From: Algibacter sp. | Lineage (GTDB): Bacteria; Bacteroidota; Bacteroidia; Flavobacteriales; Flavobacteriaceae | Direction: 5' to 3' | Length of the DNA: 64,000 bases | Assembly (NCBI RefSeq): GCF_029245835.1 | Contig: NZ_JAQWOO010000070.1 | Location: forward strand, 41,955 to 105,954 | Shown here: positions 55,088 to 63,789 of the stretch, piece by piece | Layout of the letters: each line of letters starts with the position of its first letter | Numbering within the stretch: position 1 is the stretch's first letter | Made by a program: the position numbers and the translations under genes | The notes under the pieces: model-generated | What the model saw: only the letters and a program-made list of their open reading frames with translations | Told to the model about the DNA's origin: nothing | Database searches by the model: none

Positions 55088-56137
55088 ATGGGAAAAGTAA
55101 AGAATTCGGTCAAAAATTTACTTAAAAAAGGTGAAAATTATGTCTATCATAAGGAAAAAAATATTGAAGCATATAAAATCCAGAAAACTTTTGAGAGTGT
55201 AACGGGTAAACTGAACTCAAAAAATAAAAAATTATGCAAAGAATATGCCCTTGATATTTTTGGAGATAAAAAATATGCCCCATGGCTTATGGCATACTGT
55301 GCTTATTCTCATCAATTTAAAGAGGGTTGGATTCCTGATAATTATTATGGTGAGTATGTGGTACCCGCTTTAAAAGGTGAATATGGAGCAATCTGTAATA
55401 GGTCATTAATAATAAATAAACTATTAAATGATAAAAACTCTACAGATTTAGGCTACTATATTAATAGTTTATTTTTAAGTACAAATAACGAGGTTTTAAA
55501 TGTTGAGAGTTTTAAAAAATTACTTTTTGAGAATAATAAAAAAGTAGTATTTAAAACTGAAAACTCTTTCCAAGGCAAAGGAATCTATTTTTTTGATAAA
55601 AAAACCTTTGATGTAAATCTTATAAAGCAATTAGGGAATGGTGGGTTTCAAAGTTATATAAAACAACATCCTTTCTTTAATCAGTTTAATGATTCATCTG
55701 TTGCAAATATTCGTCTTACTTCTGTATGCAAGGATGATGGCGAAATAGAAGTTAGAGCTGGTTATTTTAAATATGGTGGTAAAAATGAAACACATGTAAA
55801 ATCGAAATCTGCCATATATATTTCTGTTAATGTGAGTACTGGACAATTACATAGCAAAGCTTCCCTACCTGATTGGACACCTATAAATCAATTACCAGGC
55901 AATGATATAAAATTTGCAGGTATGGAGTTACCATGTTTTAACTATTGTATTTCTGAAATAAAAAGAATGCATGGTCTCATCCCTTATGTAAGATGTATTG
56001 GATGGGATCTAATCTTGGATGAAGAAGAGAATATTAGGATAATAGAATTAAATGGATTACATAACACAATATCATTGCATGAGATGGAACAAGGCCCGTG
56101 TTTCATTGGTTTGCAGTGGGAGAACTTGCACAAATAA
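55088..56137 (+). CDS. Sugar-transfer-associated ATP-grasp protein (copy 2)
   Basis: A 349-aa ATP-grasp protein of the sugar-transfer-associated type. Segments shared with copies 1 and 3 are LCKEYALDIFG, WIPDNYYGEYVVPAL, the nucleotide-binding VVFKTENSFQGKGIYFFD, IKQHPFFNQFNDSSVANIRLTSVC in pieces, IEVRAGYFKYGG and GWDLILDEEENIRIIELNG. The metal-binding loop differs from the other two: ELNGLHNTI here, against E(L/V)NGGHNGI in copies 1 and 3, which might weaken or change activity. The family is expected to activate a carboxylate with ATP and join it to an amine; substrates are unknown. It lies 30 bases after copy 1 and 33 before copy 3. Confidence 0.85.
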   Translation: MGKVKNSVKNLLKKGENYVYHKEKNIEAYKIQKTFESVTGKLNSKNKKLCKEYALDIFGDKKYAPWLMAYCAYSHQFKEGWIPDNYYGEYVVPALKGEYGAICNRSLIINKLLNDKNSTDLGYYINSLFLSTNNEVLNVESFKKLLFENNKKVVFKTENSFQGKGIYFFDKKTFDVNLIKQLGNGGFQSYIKQHPFFNQFNDSSVANIRLTSVCKDDGEIEVRAGYFKYGGKNETHVKSKSAIYISVNVSTGQLHSKASLPDWTPINQLPGNDIKFAGMELPCFNYCISEIKRMHGLIPYVRCIGWDLILDEEENIRIIELNGLHNTISLHEMEQGPCFIGLQWENLHK

Positions 56138-56170
56138 AACAAATAGTAAAAACTAAAAAAAAAACTAAAA

Positions 56171-57223
56171 TTGATAGCAATAAAGAATTTGACCAAAAAT
56201 ATACTTGATAAGGGCAAAATGTATATTTATCACAGTGAACAGAATGAGGAAGCGTATAGAATACGAAGATTAGTTGAGAATGAAAAAGGTAAACTTAGCT
56301 CTAAAAATATAAAATTATGTAAGGAGTACGCACTTGATATCTTTGGAAATAAAAAATACACCCCTTGGCTTATGACCTATTGTGCTTATTCACACGAATT
56401 TAAGGAAGGTTGGATTCCCGACAACTATTACGGTGAATATGTAGTACCTGCTTTAAATGGTGAGTATGGTACCGTCTGCAATAGGGCATTAGTAATAAAT
56501 AAATTATTAAATGATAAAAACTCAACAGATATAGGCTATTATATTAACAATTTGTTTTTGAGTACAAGTAATGAAGTTCTAGATGTTGAGGCATTTAAAA
56601 AATTACTTTTTGAGAATAATGTGAAAGTTGTATTTAAAATTGAAAACTCGTTGCAAGGGAAAGGAATCTATTTTTTTGACGAAAAATCTTTTGATGTAAA
56701 CTATATAAAACAATTAGGAAATGGTGTCTTCCAAAGCTTTATAAAACAGCATTCGTTTTTCAACCAGTTTAATGATTCAGCTGTGGCAACAATTAGACTT
56801 ACTTCTGTTTGTAAAGATGATGGGGCAATAGAAGTTAGAGCAGGTTATTTTAGATTTGGTCGTACTGGTGACACACATGTTCTTTCTTCTCGTCAGATGA
56901 GAATACCTATAAATATAAAAAATGGTACTTTATTGGATGTTGCCTTTTACCCAAAGTCAGAATCTACTAAACGGCTACCAGACAACGATATAGACTTTGC
57001 AGGCATGGAGTTGCCTTTGTTTAGTCATTGTGTTTCCGAGATAAAAAGAATGCATAGTCTAATCCCTTTTATTCAATGTATTGGATGGGATATAATTATA
57101 GATAAAAATAATAATTTAAAAGTAATAGAATTAAATGGTGGACATAACGGTATAACATTTAATGAGATGGTTCAAGGCCCTTGTTTTAAAGGCTTGGGAT
57201 GGGAAAAACTATATAAAATTTGA
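56171..57223 (+). CDS. Sugar-transfer-associated ATP-grasp protein (copy 3)
   Basis: A 350-aa paralog of the preceding two genes, very close to copy 2. It has LCKEYALDIFGNKKYTPWLM, WIPDNYYGEYVVPALNGEYG, VVFKIENSLQGKGIYFFDE, AVATIRLTSVCKDDGAIEVR and GWDIIIDKNNNLKVIELNGGHNGI with the metal-binding loop in the form shared with copy 1. There is no ATG; TTG at 56171 aligns residue for residue with the ATG of copy 2. With copy 1 broken, copies 2 and 3 are the intact members. It is followed at 31 bases by a GT4 gene. Confidence 0.86.
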   Translation: MIAIKNLTKNILDKGKMYIYHSEQNEEAYRIRRLVENEKGKLSSKNIKLCKEYALDIFGNKKYTPWLMTYCAYSHEFKEGWIPDNYYGEYVVPALNGEYGTVCNRALVINKLLNDKNSTDIGYYINNLFLSTSNEVLDVEAFKKLLFENNVKVVFKIENSLQGKGIYFFDEKSFDVNYIKQLGNGVFQSFIKQHSFFNQFNDSAVATIRLTSVCKDDGAIEVRAGYFRFGRTGDTHVLSSRQMRIPINIKNGTLLDVAFYPKSESTKRLPDNDIDFAGMELPLFSHCVSEIKRMHSLIPFIQCIGWDIIIDKNNNLKVIELNGGHNGITFNEMVQGPCFKGLGWEKLYKI

Positions 57224-57254
57224 TTTCAAAATATTAAGCAATAAAATAAATCTA

Positions 57255-58400
57255 TTGAATCCTGTAAAAAAAAACATCAGTATACTTAACACTAGTCTAA
57301 CCAGTGGAGGTGCAGAAAAAGTAATAAGCCTTTTACTTAAGGAATTAATTCATGATTTTAATGTAACATTAATTCTTTTTTATAACAAAATACATTTTCC
57401 TATACCAGAAGAGGTAGAGGTTGTTATTCTAGGCAAAAAAGACCATGATATACCTTTTTACGAAAAAGCTTTAAATGTTTTTAAGTTTGCAAGTAAATAT
57501 AATGAAGTAATTAAAAGAAATAAAATAGATTATGTAGTGTCTTTTCTAGCATTTCCTAATTTACTTACTGGTATCATTTCTATGTTAAATAAAGAACCAA
57601 AAACGTATATAAGCGAAAGGGGCTTCCCTTCAGACAATACAACAAGTAAAACATCCCATTATATTTCTAAAGTGTTTTACCCATTACTGTATAACAAATG
57701 TGATAAATTATTCTCTAACTCTGTTCATATTAATAATGATTTAAAAGATAATTTTGGTGTTAAAATTCCTATGGAAATAATATACAATCCTATAGAACAG
57801 CCGAAAAAAGTAATAATTTCAAGTACATTAAATACTGTATCTCCTTTAAACATAATAACTGCTGGTACTTTAAATAAAAGAAAAAATCAAATAATGATTA
57901 TTAGATCTGTTGAAAATTTAAAGTTTGATTTTACACTGTCCATTTTAGGAGGTGGAGAGCTAAAAGAGTATTTAATAAATGAAATAGACTCTAGAAAACT
58001 CAATAAAAAAGTATCACTTATAGGAAAAGTAAAAAATGTAGATGACTACTTAGTCAAAAGTAATTGTTTTGTTTTATCTTCTTTTACAGAAGGTTTTCCT
58101 AATGCGTTGCTAGAAGGTATGGCTATTGGCTTACCTTCTATTTCAACAAATTGTCTATCAGGCCCCTTAGAATTACTAAATGACAATAAACCTGTTAGTA
58201 TAAATAATGGTGAATTCTTTAAAGCACAATTTGGTATACTAGTTAATAATGACGACCATATTGGTCTAGAAAAAGCATTAACTTATTTAAATGACAACCC
58301 AGATGAGCGTGAAAAATATAGTCAACTAAGTTTAGAAAGATCAAATGACTATTTACTTAAAACTATATATTCACAGTTTAAAGATTTTATATTAAACTAA
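57255..58400 (+). CDS. GT4 family glycosyltransferase
   Basis: From TTG at 57255 the protein is 381 aa and begins NPVKKNISILNTSLTSGGAEKVISLLL, a standard GT4 N-terminus. A longer frame would overlap the ATP-grasp gene and adds only a translation of that gene's end. It has FSNSVHINNDL, ITAGTLNKRKNQIMII and the donor-site SSFTEGFPNALLEGMAIGLP. It follows the three ATP-grasp genes and precedes asnB copy 2 by 14 bases. Confidence 0.89.
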   Translation: MNPVKKNISILNTSLTSGGAEKVISLLLKELIHDFNVTLILFYNKIHFPIPEEVEVVILGKKDHDIPFYEKALNVFKFASKYNEVIKRNKIDYVVSFLAFPNLLTGIISMLNKEPKTYISERGFPSDNTTSKTSHYISKVFYPLLYNKCDKLFSNSVHINNDLKDNFGVKIPMEIIYNPIEQPKKVIISSTLNTVSPLNIITAGTLNKRKNQIMIIRSVENLKFDFTLSILGGGELKEYLINEIDSRKLNKKVSLIGKVKNVDDYLVKSNCFVLSSFTEGFPNALLEGMAIGLPSISTNCLSGPLELLNDNKPVSINNGEFFKAQFGILVNNDDHIGLEKALTYLNDNPDEREKYSQLSLERSNDYLLKTIYSQFKDFILN

Positions 58401-58414
58401 AACCCTAAATCACT

Positions 58415-60316
58415 ATGTGTGGAATCAATGGAATAATAAATAAAACAAGTTGTAATGAAAATGAAATAACTGCAGCATTGACCAAAATGAATGATTTAAT
58501 TATTCATAGAGGACCAGATGAAGATGGTTTTATAGCTACAAAACAAGATAACTTTTCCTTAGGAATGTCAATGAGAAGACTGTCTATAATTGATTTATCA
58601 ACTGGAAAACAACCAATATATTCTGGTGATAAAAAAATAGTCATAGTATTTAATGGTGAAATCTATAATTATAGAGAACTTAAATTAAAATTAGAAGAGT
58701 CAGGAACCACCTTTCAAACGAATAGTGATACTGAGGTTATTTTAAAACTATATGAAAAACATGGTATAGAATCATTTAAATGGCTAGATGGCATGTACGG
58801 TTTCAGTATTTACGATCAAAATAAAAATAAGGTATTTATAGCTAGAGATTTTTTTGGAGAAAAACCGCTTTACTATACTAATACTAACAAACAATTTATT
58901 TGGGCTTCAGAATTAAAATCAATAGTTGATGTTTTAGATTTAAAGCCCGAAATTTCGAAAAAAGGTGTGAATCTTTATTTAAGGCTAACATATATTCCTG
59001 CACCTTATTCAATTTATGATAATATTTTTAAGCTAGAAGCTAATCATTATTTAGAATATGATTTAAAAACCAATTCACATAAGATAAATGAAATTAGCCA
59101 AGAAATACTACCAAAGGAGGATGAGGTAAGTTTCGAGGATGCAAAAAATAAAGTTAAAGACTTAGTTTACGAAAGTGTTAATAGTAGGTCTATATCTGAT
59201 GTTCCGTTAGGAACATTCTTATCTGGCGGTGTTGACTCATCAATAGTTTCACTCTGTCTTTCTCAATCAGCAAACAAAAAAATAGAAACATTCTCTATAG
59301 GCTTTAAAGAGGCTAAAATGGATGAAACAGCTAAATCTCAGCTTGTTGCTAAAATGATTGGTAGTAATCATCATGAATTTAAAATTGGAGAAGATGATTT
59401 AAAAGATAATATTCATGAAATTCTATTAAATTTTGATGAGCCATTTTCTGATACTGCTGCACTCCCAACCTATTTTGTTTCTAAAAAAACTAGAGATTAT
59501 GTAAAAGTAGCTTTAACAGGTGATGGTGGCGATGAAGTTTTTGGAGGTTACAACAAATATTATGTTGGTAAGATGAATACAAAGTATACCAATATTGTTC
59601 CTAAACCTATTCATTATCTACTTTTAAACTCTTCCAAGTATATGTTATCAACCAAAAATGATAATAGAGGAAAACGCTTTAAAATAAAAAAAATGTTGAA
59701 AGCTGTTAATTATGATGGCAATCAATATTGGGATATTATTTCATTAGCTAATACAGAGTTAGAATTAGCAGAAATTTTGACACCATCGCATTATATAAAT
59801 GACCTCTTTGGAGAATATAAAGACAAATTATATAATGATAAAGTTGAATCACTAACGGATTTTAGGCATGTTGATAAAATCTTAAGTTTAGAAGGTGGTA
59901 TGCTTGCGAAAGTTGATAGAACAAGTATGCAAAATTCATTAGAATGTAGAGCACCTTTTTTAAATAAAAAAATATGGGATTATACAAATACGCTACCTGA
60001 AAAATACTTAATGAATGGATGGAATAAAAAACACATACTTAAAGAAGCCTTTAAAGATCAATTCCCTGAAGAATTTTTAGAGAAAAGTAAACGCGGATTT
60101 GGGTCTCCTGTTGGGAACTGGTTAAAGTCTAGTTTAAGAAAAGAATTAGAATCTTATATCGAACCAAAATTTTTATCAGATCAAGGTATTTTTAACCTAA
60201 ATAAAATGATACCTATAGTACAAAACCATTTAAAAAGTAAGCGTGATAATACTTTTAGAGTATGGTCATTTTATTGTTTTCAAAAATGGTATAGTAATAT
60301 TTACTTAAAACAATAA
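58415..60316 (+). CDS. asnB-like: Glutamine-dependent asparagine-synthase-like amidotransferase (copy 2)
   Basis: A 633-aa class II amidotransferase with Cys2 (MCGINGIINKTS), HRGPDEDGF, MRRLSIIDLSTGKQPI and FNGEIYNYRELK in the glutaminase part, then the synthetase PP-loop TFLSGGVDSSIVSL, SIGFKEAKMDE, TGDGGDEVFGGYNKYY and the C-terminal CRAPFLNKKIWDY. It differs clearly from copy 1 at 33264. In this operon, next to two UDP-sugar dehydrogenases, uronic-acid amidation is a likelier role than free asparagine. It ends 3 bases before the last GT4 gene. Confidence 0.9.
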   Translation: MCGINGIINKTSCNENEITAALTKMNDLIIHRGPDEDGFIATKQDNFSLGMSMRRLSIIDLSTGKQPIYSGDKKIVIVFNGEIYNYRELKLKLEESGTTFQTNSDTEVILKLYEKHGIESFKWLDGMYGFSIYDQNKNKVFIARDFFGEKPLYYTNTNKQFIWASELKSIVDVLDLKPEISKKGVNLYLRLTYIPAPYSIYDNIFKLEANHYLEYDLKTNSHKINEISQEILPKEDEVSFEDAKNKVKDLVYESVNSRSISDVPLGTFLSGGVDSSIVSLCLSQSANKKIETFSIGFKEAKMDETAKSQLVAKMIGSNHHEFKIGEDDLKDNIHEILLNFDEPFSDTAALPTYFVSKKTRDYVKVALTGDGGDEVFGGYNKYYVGKMNTKYTNIVPKPIHYLLLNSSKYMLSTKNDNRGKRFKIKKMLKAVNYDGNQYWDIISLANTELELAEILTPSHYINDLFGEYKDKLYNDKVESLTDFRHVDKILSLEGGMLAKVDRTSMQNSLECRAPFLNKKIWDYTNTLPEKYLMNGWNKKHILKEAFKDQFPEEFLEKSKRGFGSPVGNWLKSSLRKELESYIEPKFLSDQGIFNLNKMIPIVQNHLKSKRDNTFRVWSFYCFQKWYSNIYLKQ

Positions 60317-60319
60317 TAA

Positions 60320-61462
60320 ATGGATAAGAAAAGAATATTAGTTGTAGCATCATGTGCAAATTCATTAATCAATTTTAGAGGCGATTACATACAACGCTTA
60401 ATTTCTGAAGGTTATGATGTATATACTGCTGTTGATAGCTATCCAGAGAAAGTTTTATCAAAGCTAAAAGAGTATGGCGTAAAAGCGCCTTTGGAATATT
60501 ATTTACAAAGAACAGGTTTAAACCCGTTTAATGATTTAAAAACCATTTTTAATTTAAAAAAACTAATTAAAGAAAACAATATTGATCTGGTTTTTCCTTA
60601 TACTGTTAAACCCGTTATTTATGGGTCTTTGGCAGCAAATATGGCTAAAGTCCCTGTAGTTTCATTAATTACTGGGCTTGGTTTTACTTTTACCGGTTTA
60701 ACTTTAAAATCGAAAGTACTACAACGACTAAATGAATTTTTATATAAAATTTCCATCAGAAAAAACAAAGTAGTTGTATTTCAAAATAATGATGATCGCA
60801 GTTTGTTTTTTGATCGACACATTTTAACAAAAAAAAATAAAACGCAAGTTGTTAGTGGTTCTGGTGTTAATCTTGATCAGTTTACTTTTAGACCTAATCA
60901 TAATTCTAATGGGATTACCAGCTTTATAATTGTCACAAGACTTATTAGAGAAAAAGGAACACACCTGTTTATTGAGGCTGCAAAAGTTTTGAAACAAAAG
61001 TATCCAAATACCGAATTTCATGTTATCGGATCGGTACAAAATTCGCCATCTGCAATAAAAGTTGAGGAGTTACAAAGTTTACATGAAAACGGAACCTTAG
61101 TGTTTCACGGATCGCAATCTAACGTTTTACAGCATTTAACTAAGCAAGACGTGTTTGTTTTACCAACATTTTATAGAGAAGGTGTGCCAAGATCTATTCT
61201 TGAAGCTTTATCTGTAGGTTTACCCATAATCACAACAGACTCTCCAGGTTGTAGAGAGACAGTTTTAGAAGGAGAAAATGGTTTTTTAATACCACCTCAA
61301 AACTTAGAAGCCTTAATTAAGGCTATGGAATTTTTTATTACAAATCCTAAACGACTAACAGAAATGGGGTTAAAAAGTAGAGAATATGCCGAAAAAAGAT
61401 TTGATGTTGACATTATAAATCAAGATTTAATTGATATTATTAATAGCGTTATTAAAAAATAA
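60320..61462 (+). CDS. GT4 family glycosyltransferase (PglA/CapM-like)
   Basis: A 380-aa GT-B enzyme: RILVVASCANSLINFRGDYIQRL, PLEYYLQRTGLNPFNDLKTI, FPYTVKPVIYGSLAANMAKVP, GLGFTFTG and the donor-site LPTFYREGVPRSILEALSVGLP. In other Bacteroidota loci this type is usually followed by a PglC-like sugar transferase and a PglD/PglE pair and probably adds the second sugar; here the operon ends with it, and a PglC-like gene is at 22108 instead. Confidence 0.9.
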   Translation: MDKKRILVVASCANSLINFRGDYIQRLISEGYDVYTAVDSYPEKVLSKLKEYGVKAPLEYYLQRTGLNPFNDLKTIFNLKKLIKENNIDLVFPYTVKPVIYGSLAANMAKVPVVSLITGLGFTFTGLTLKSKVLQRLNEFLYKISIRKNKVVVFQNNDDRSLFFDRHILTKKNKTQVVSGSGVNLDQFTFRPNHNSNGITSFIIVTRLIREKGTHLFIEAAKVLKQKYPNTEFHVIGSVQNSPSAIKVEELQSLHENGTLVFHGSQSNVLQHLTKQDVFVLPTFYREGVPRSILEALSVGLPIITTDSPGCRETVLEGENGFLIPPQNLEALIKAMEFFITNPKRLTEMGLKSREYAEKRFDVDIINQDLIDIINSVIKK

Positions 61463-62210
61463 AAATGATAGTTTAATGTTTTTTTTATAAAAAAGGCCAG
61501 ATTTAATTTCATGATGATATTCCTATTTTTTCTAATTAATCCTAAGTTTTTTATGGAGTTTAAAATTAATTTTTTTAAAAGATCTAATAAATATTAATTT
61601 TTAATTAGCTAAATCCTTTGTTTACAAATTATCTCATAAAAAGGGTTAAAATTGTTTTCAATAAAAAATTTAATCAATACGATTGAAATTCATTTTTTTT
61701 TTAATCCTTCATTAAAAATTTTCGGCTGTAATGATAAAATTACTATTGTATTTCTCATTAAATGAAACTAACAACTTTCAAACGAAAGATTAATAAAACA
61801 TAACATATCCTGAGTTAGTTAGAATAACCAAAAGGGCACAAGAGCGAAACATTAAATTTTTAAGGTATAGATCAGCTTGAATAGCATTTGATAGTCAGAA
61901 ATCAAGTCACAACAAAAACTTTTTTCTTGTCATAAAATTTAAAATTTATACTGTTTACAAATTTTCCCTATCCTGCAAAGCATAGACTACTACCTCACTA
62001 GGCGTAAGGCTCATAGAGTGCAGAAAAACGGTTCTCATGTATATGCTACGAATCTAAGAACCTCATACTTTATGGGTTTTCATAATTCCGCAAAACCCAG
62101 TGATTTATAGACAGGCTTACTAAACGGAAATAAACCTCATAATTTGGATAGGTTAATCAAGATGAGCCACCTCAAAAGGATTAAAGTAAATAGTGTTATT
62201 ACAATTTAAT
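61463..62210. other. 748-bp non-coding stretch with a structured segment
   Basis: 61463-61960 is AT-rich without gene or clear terminator. From about 61960 to 62155 base composition becomes more balanced and several stems can be drawn (see the ncRNA entry). I found no gene on either strand. Confidence 0.6.
61967..62152 (-). ncRNA. Candidate multi-stem structured RNA, family unknown
   Basis: On the minus strand CCTATCC (62152-62146) can pair with GGATAGG (61973-61967), closing a 186-base region. Inside are, in order: AGGTTTA/TAAGCCT (62137-62131 with 62119-62113), TGGGTTTT/AAAACCCA (62099-62092 with 62080-62073), GGTTCT/AGAACC (62062-62057 with 62035-62030), and an arm TGCA/TGCA (62022-62019 with 61977-61974) containing CCTTAC/GTGAGG (62009-62004 with 61998-61993). 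Two stems need G-U pairs on the minus strand that would be C-A mismatches on the plus strand, so minus is the likely sense strand. TATGAG recurs three times at stem starts. I do not recognise the family. Confidence 0.5.
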
Positions 62211-62247
62211 TTATAAAGAAAGAGCTGAGTTTTTAACTCAGCTCTTT
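62211..62247 (-). terminator. Terminator after the T9SS surface protein gene
   Basis: AAAGAGCTGAGTT (62219-62231) and AACTCAGCTCTTT (62235-62247) form a perfect 13-bp stem with a 3-nt loop. On the minus strand it runs into TTTCTTTATAA, 20 bases after the stop. Confidence 0.85.
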
Positions 62248-62721
62248 TAAATACAATTTTGCTTAGATTATAATTTAATTAATTGTTTAAAAATGCTCTT
62301 TCCTGTTTTTTGACTAGTAATTGTTACTAAATATGTAGCTTGTTCTAAATTACTCATTCCACTAGCATTTATTGTTCTATTAATACTTAAATATTTTTTA
62401 TCAAATACTAGTCTTCCACTTATATCGAATATTTTAATATTCAATTGACTATTATTATAACTTAGAGGAAGTTTTATAGTTATATTATCTTTAAATGGAT
62501 TTGGATATATTTTTATTTTATTTTCTAAGCTTTCAAAATTATCAAGACCTAAAGTACCAACAGTTTTATTTCCAACAATAGCTGACACTTTTGAAACATC
62601 TATGATGTCAAGTGTTGCTGGGTTACAATCATCATCAATACCATTACCAACAATTTCTGTTTCCCCTGGATTGACCGATGCGTCGGTATCGTCGCAGTCA
62701 GCAGCACTATTATTGATATCA

Positions 62722-62950
62722 CCTCCCGACCAATCATCTATGGCATACCCTTCAACCATTATGCCCGGGTTACCAGAAGTATTTGCTCCAGAAGGATTAA
62801 CTATAGTGTGTACTAAATTATCATTTATAAAAACCTTGTAAGTCGTTCCATTAACCTCTCCTCGTATTACATCACCCTCTACCACGGTATAATTAACTCT
62901 ACCTTTAGCACTTACTGAACCGTTAATCATAACTAACATCTGTACTACAT
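62722..62950 (-). repeat. Intragenic repeat, C-terminal copy
   Basis: About 220 bases coding for the GSVSAKGRVNYTVVEGDVIRG to YAIDDWSGG module. It matches 63790-64000 at roughly nine bases in ten, with a fixed offset of 1068 bases (356 codons), so the frame is kept. Confidence 0.85.
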
Positions 62951-63789
62951 TACCACTACACTGCCATACTACACTCGATGTTGCATCTCATCTAAGTGAT
63001 ATACCCGACAAAGAAAAGCCACATCCTGCAAAATTAGCTTCTGCCCATTGGTCGTCACCAAAAACGCCCTTACGAAAAGCTATAGCAAATGTTCCCCCAC
63101 CTTTCTTAACTTTATTTGAAACTATACTGGCAGCGCCTCCACCAAGTCCTGTAGAATGGGTCCAGTTTGAACCTAAATTTTCAAAATCCACTCTATTAAA
63201 ATTATCTGAAAAAAGATTGCCCACGCCATTCATTGTATAGCCATCACCGTCTAAATCATCATCCAAGGTTAATGGATTACAATCATTATCCACGCCATCA
63301 TATGGCACTTCTGTTGCACCAGGATTTACAGCTGAATCTGAATCATTACAATCGCCTTCATTGGCCGTATAGCCATCGCCATCAGCATCGATAACTGTTG
63401 AGCTATCTGAAGTCGCTGGATTACAATCATCATCAATACCATTATCAACAATTTCTGTTGCGTCTGGATTCACATTCTCATCCGTATCATCACAATCGGT
63501 ATTGTTATTACTATATCCTGCAGGTGCTGTAGATACACATAACAGTTCTGTAGTTGTAGACCCAAATCCATCCCCATCAGCATCTACATAATAAGTTGTT
63601 GTCGCATTTATTGTATTATCTGTATCATCACAATCATTGGCATTATCAAAACCATCGCCGTCTAAATCATCATCCAAGGTTAATGGATTACAATCGTCAT
63701 CGATGCCGTTGTATGGCACTTCTGTTGCACCAGGATTTACAGCTGCATCAGTATCGTCACAGTCAGTAGCTGCATTATTATAGGCGCCT

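Noticed and set aside
61967..62152. Group II intron or retron RNA
   Set aside because: ACGGTTCT recalls group II intron ends, but there is no domain V hairpin and no reverse transcriptase in the window.
62988..62990. TGA read as an amino acid
   Set aside because: TGA is a normal stop elsewhere in the window (for example hisC at 469-471 and wzy at 50098-50100), so recoding is unlikely.
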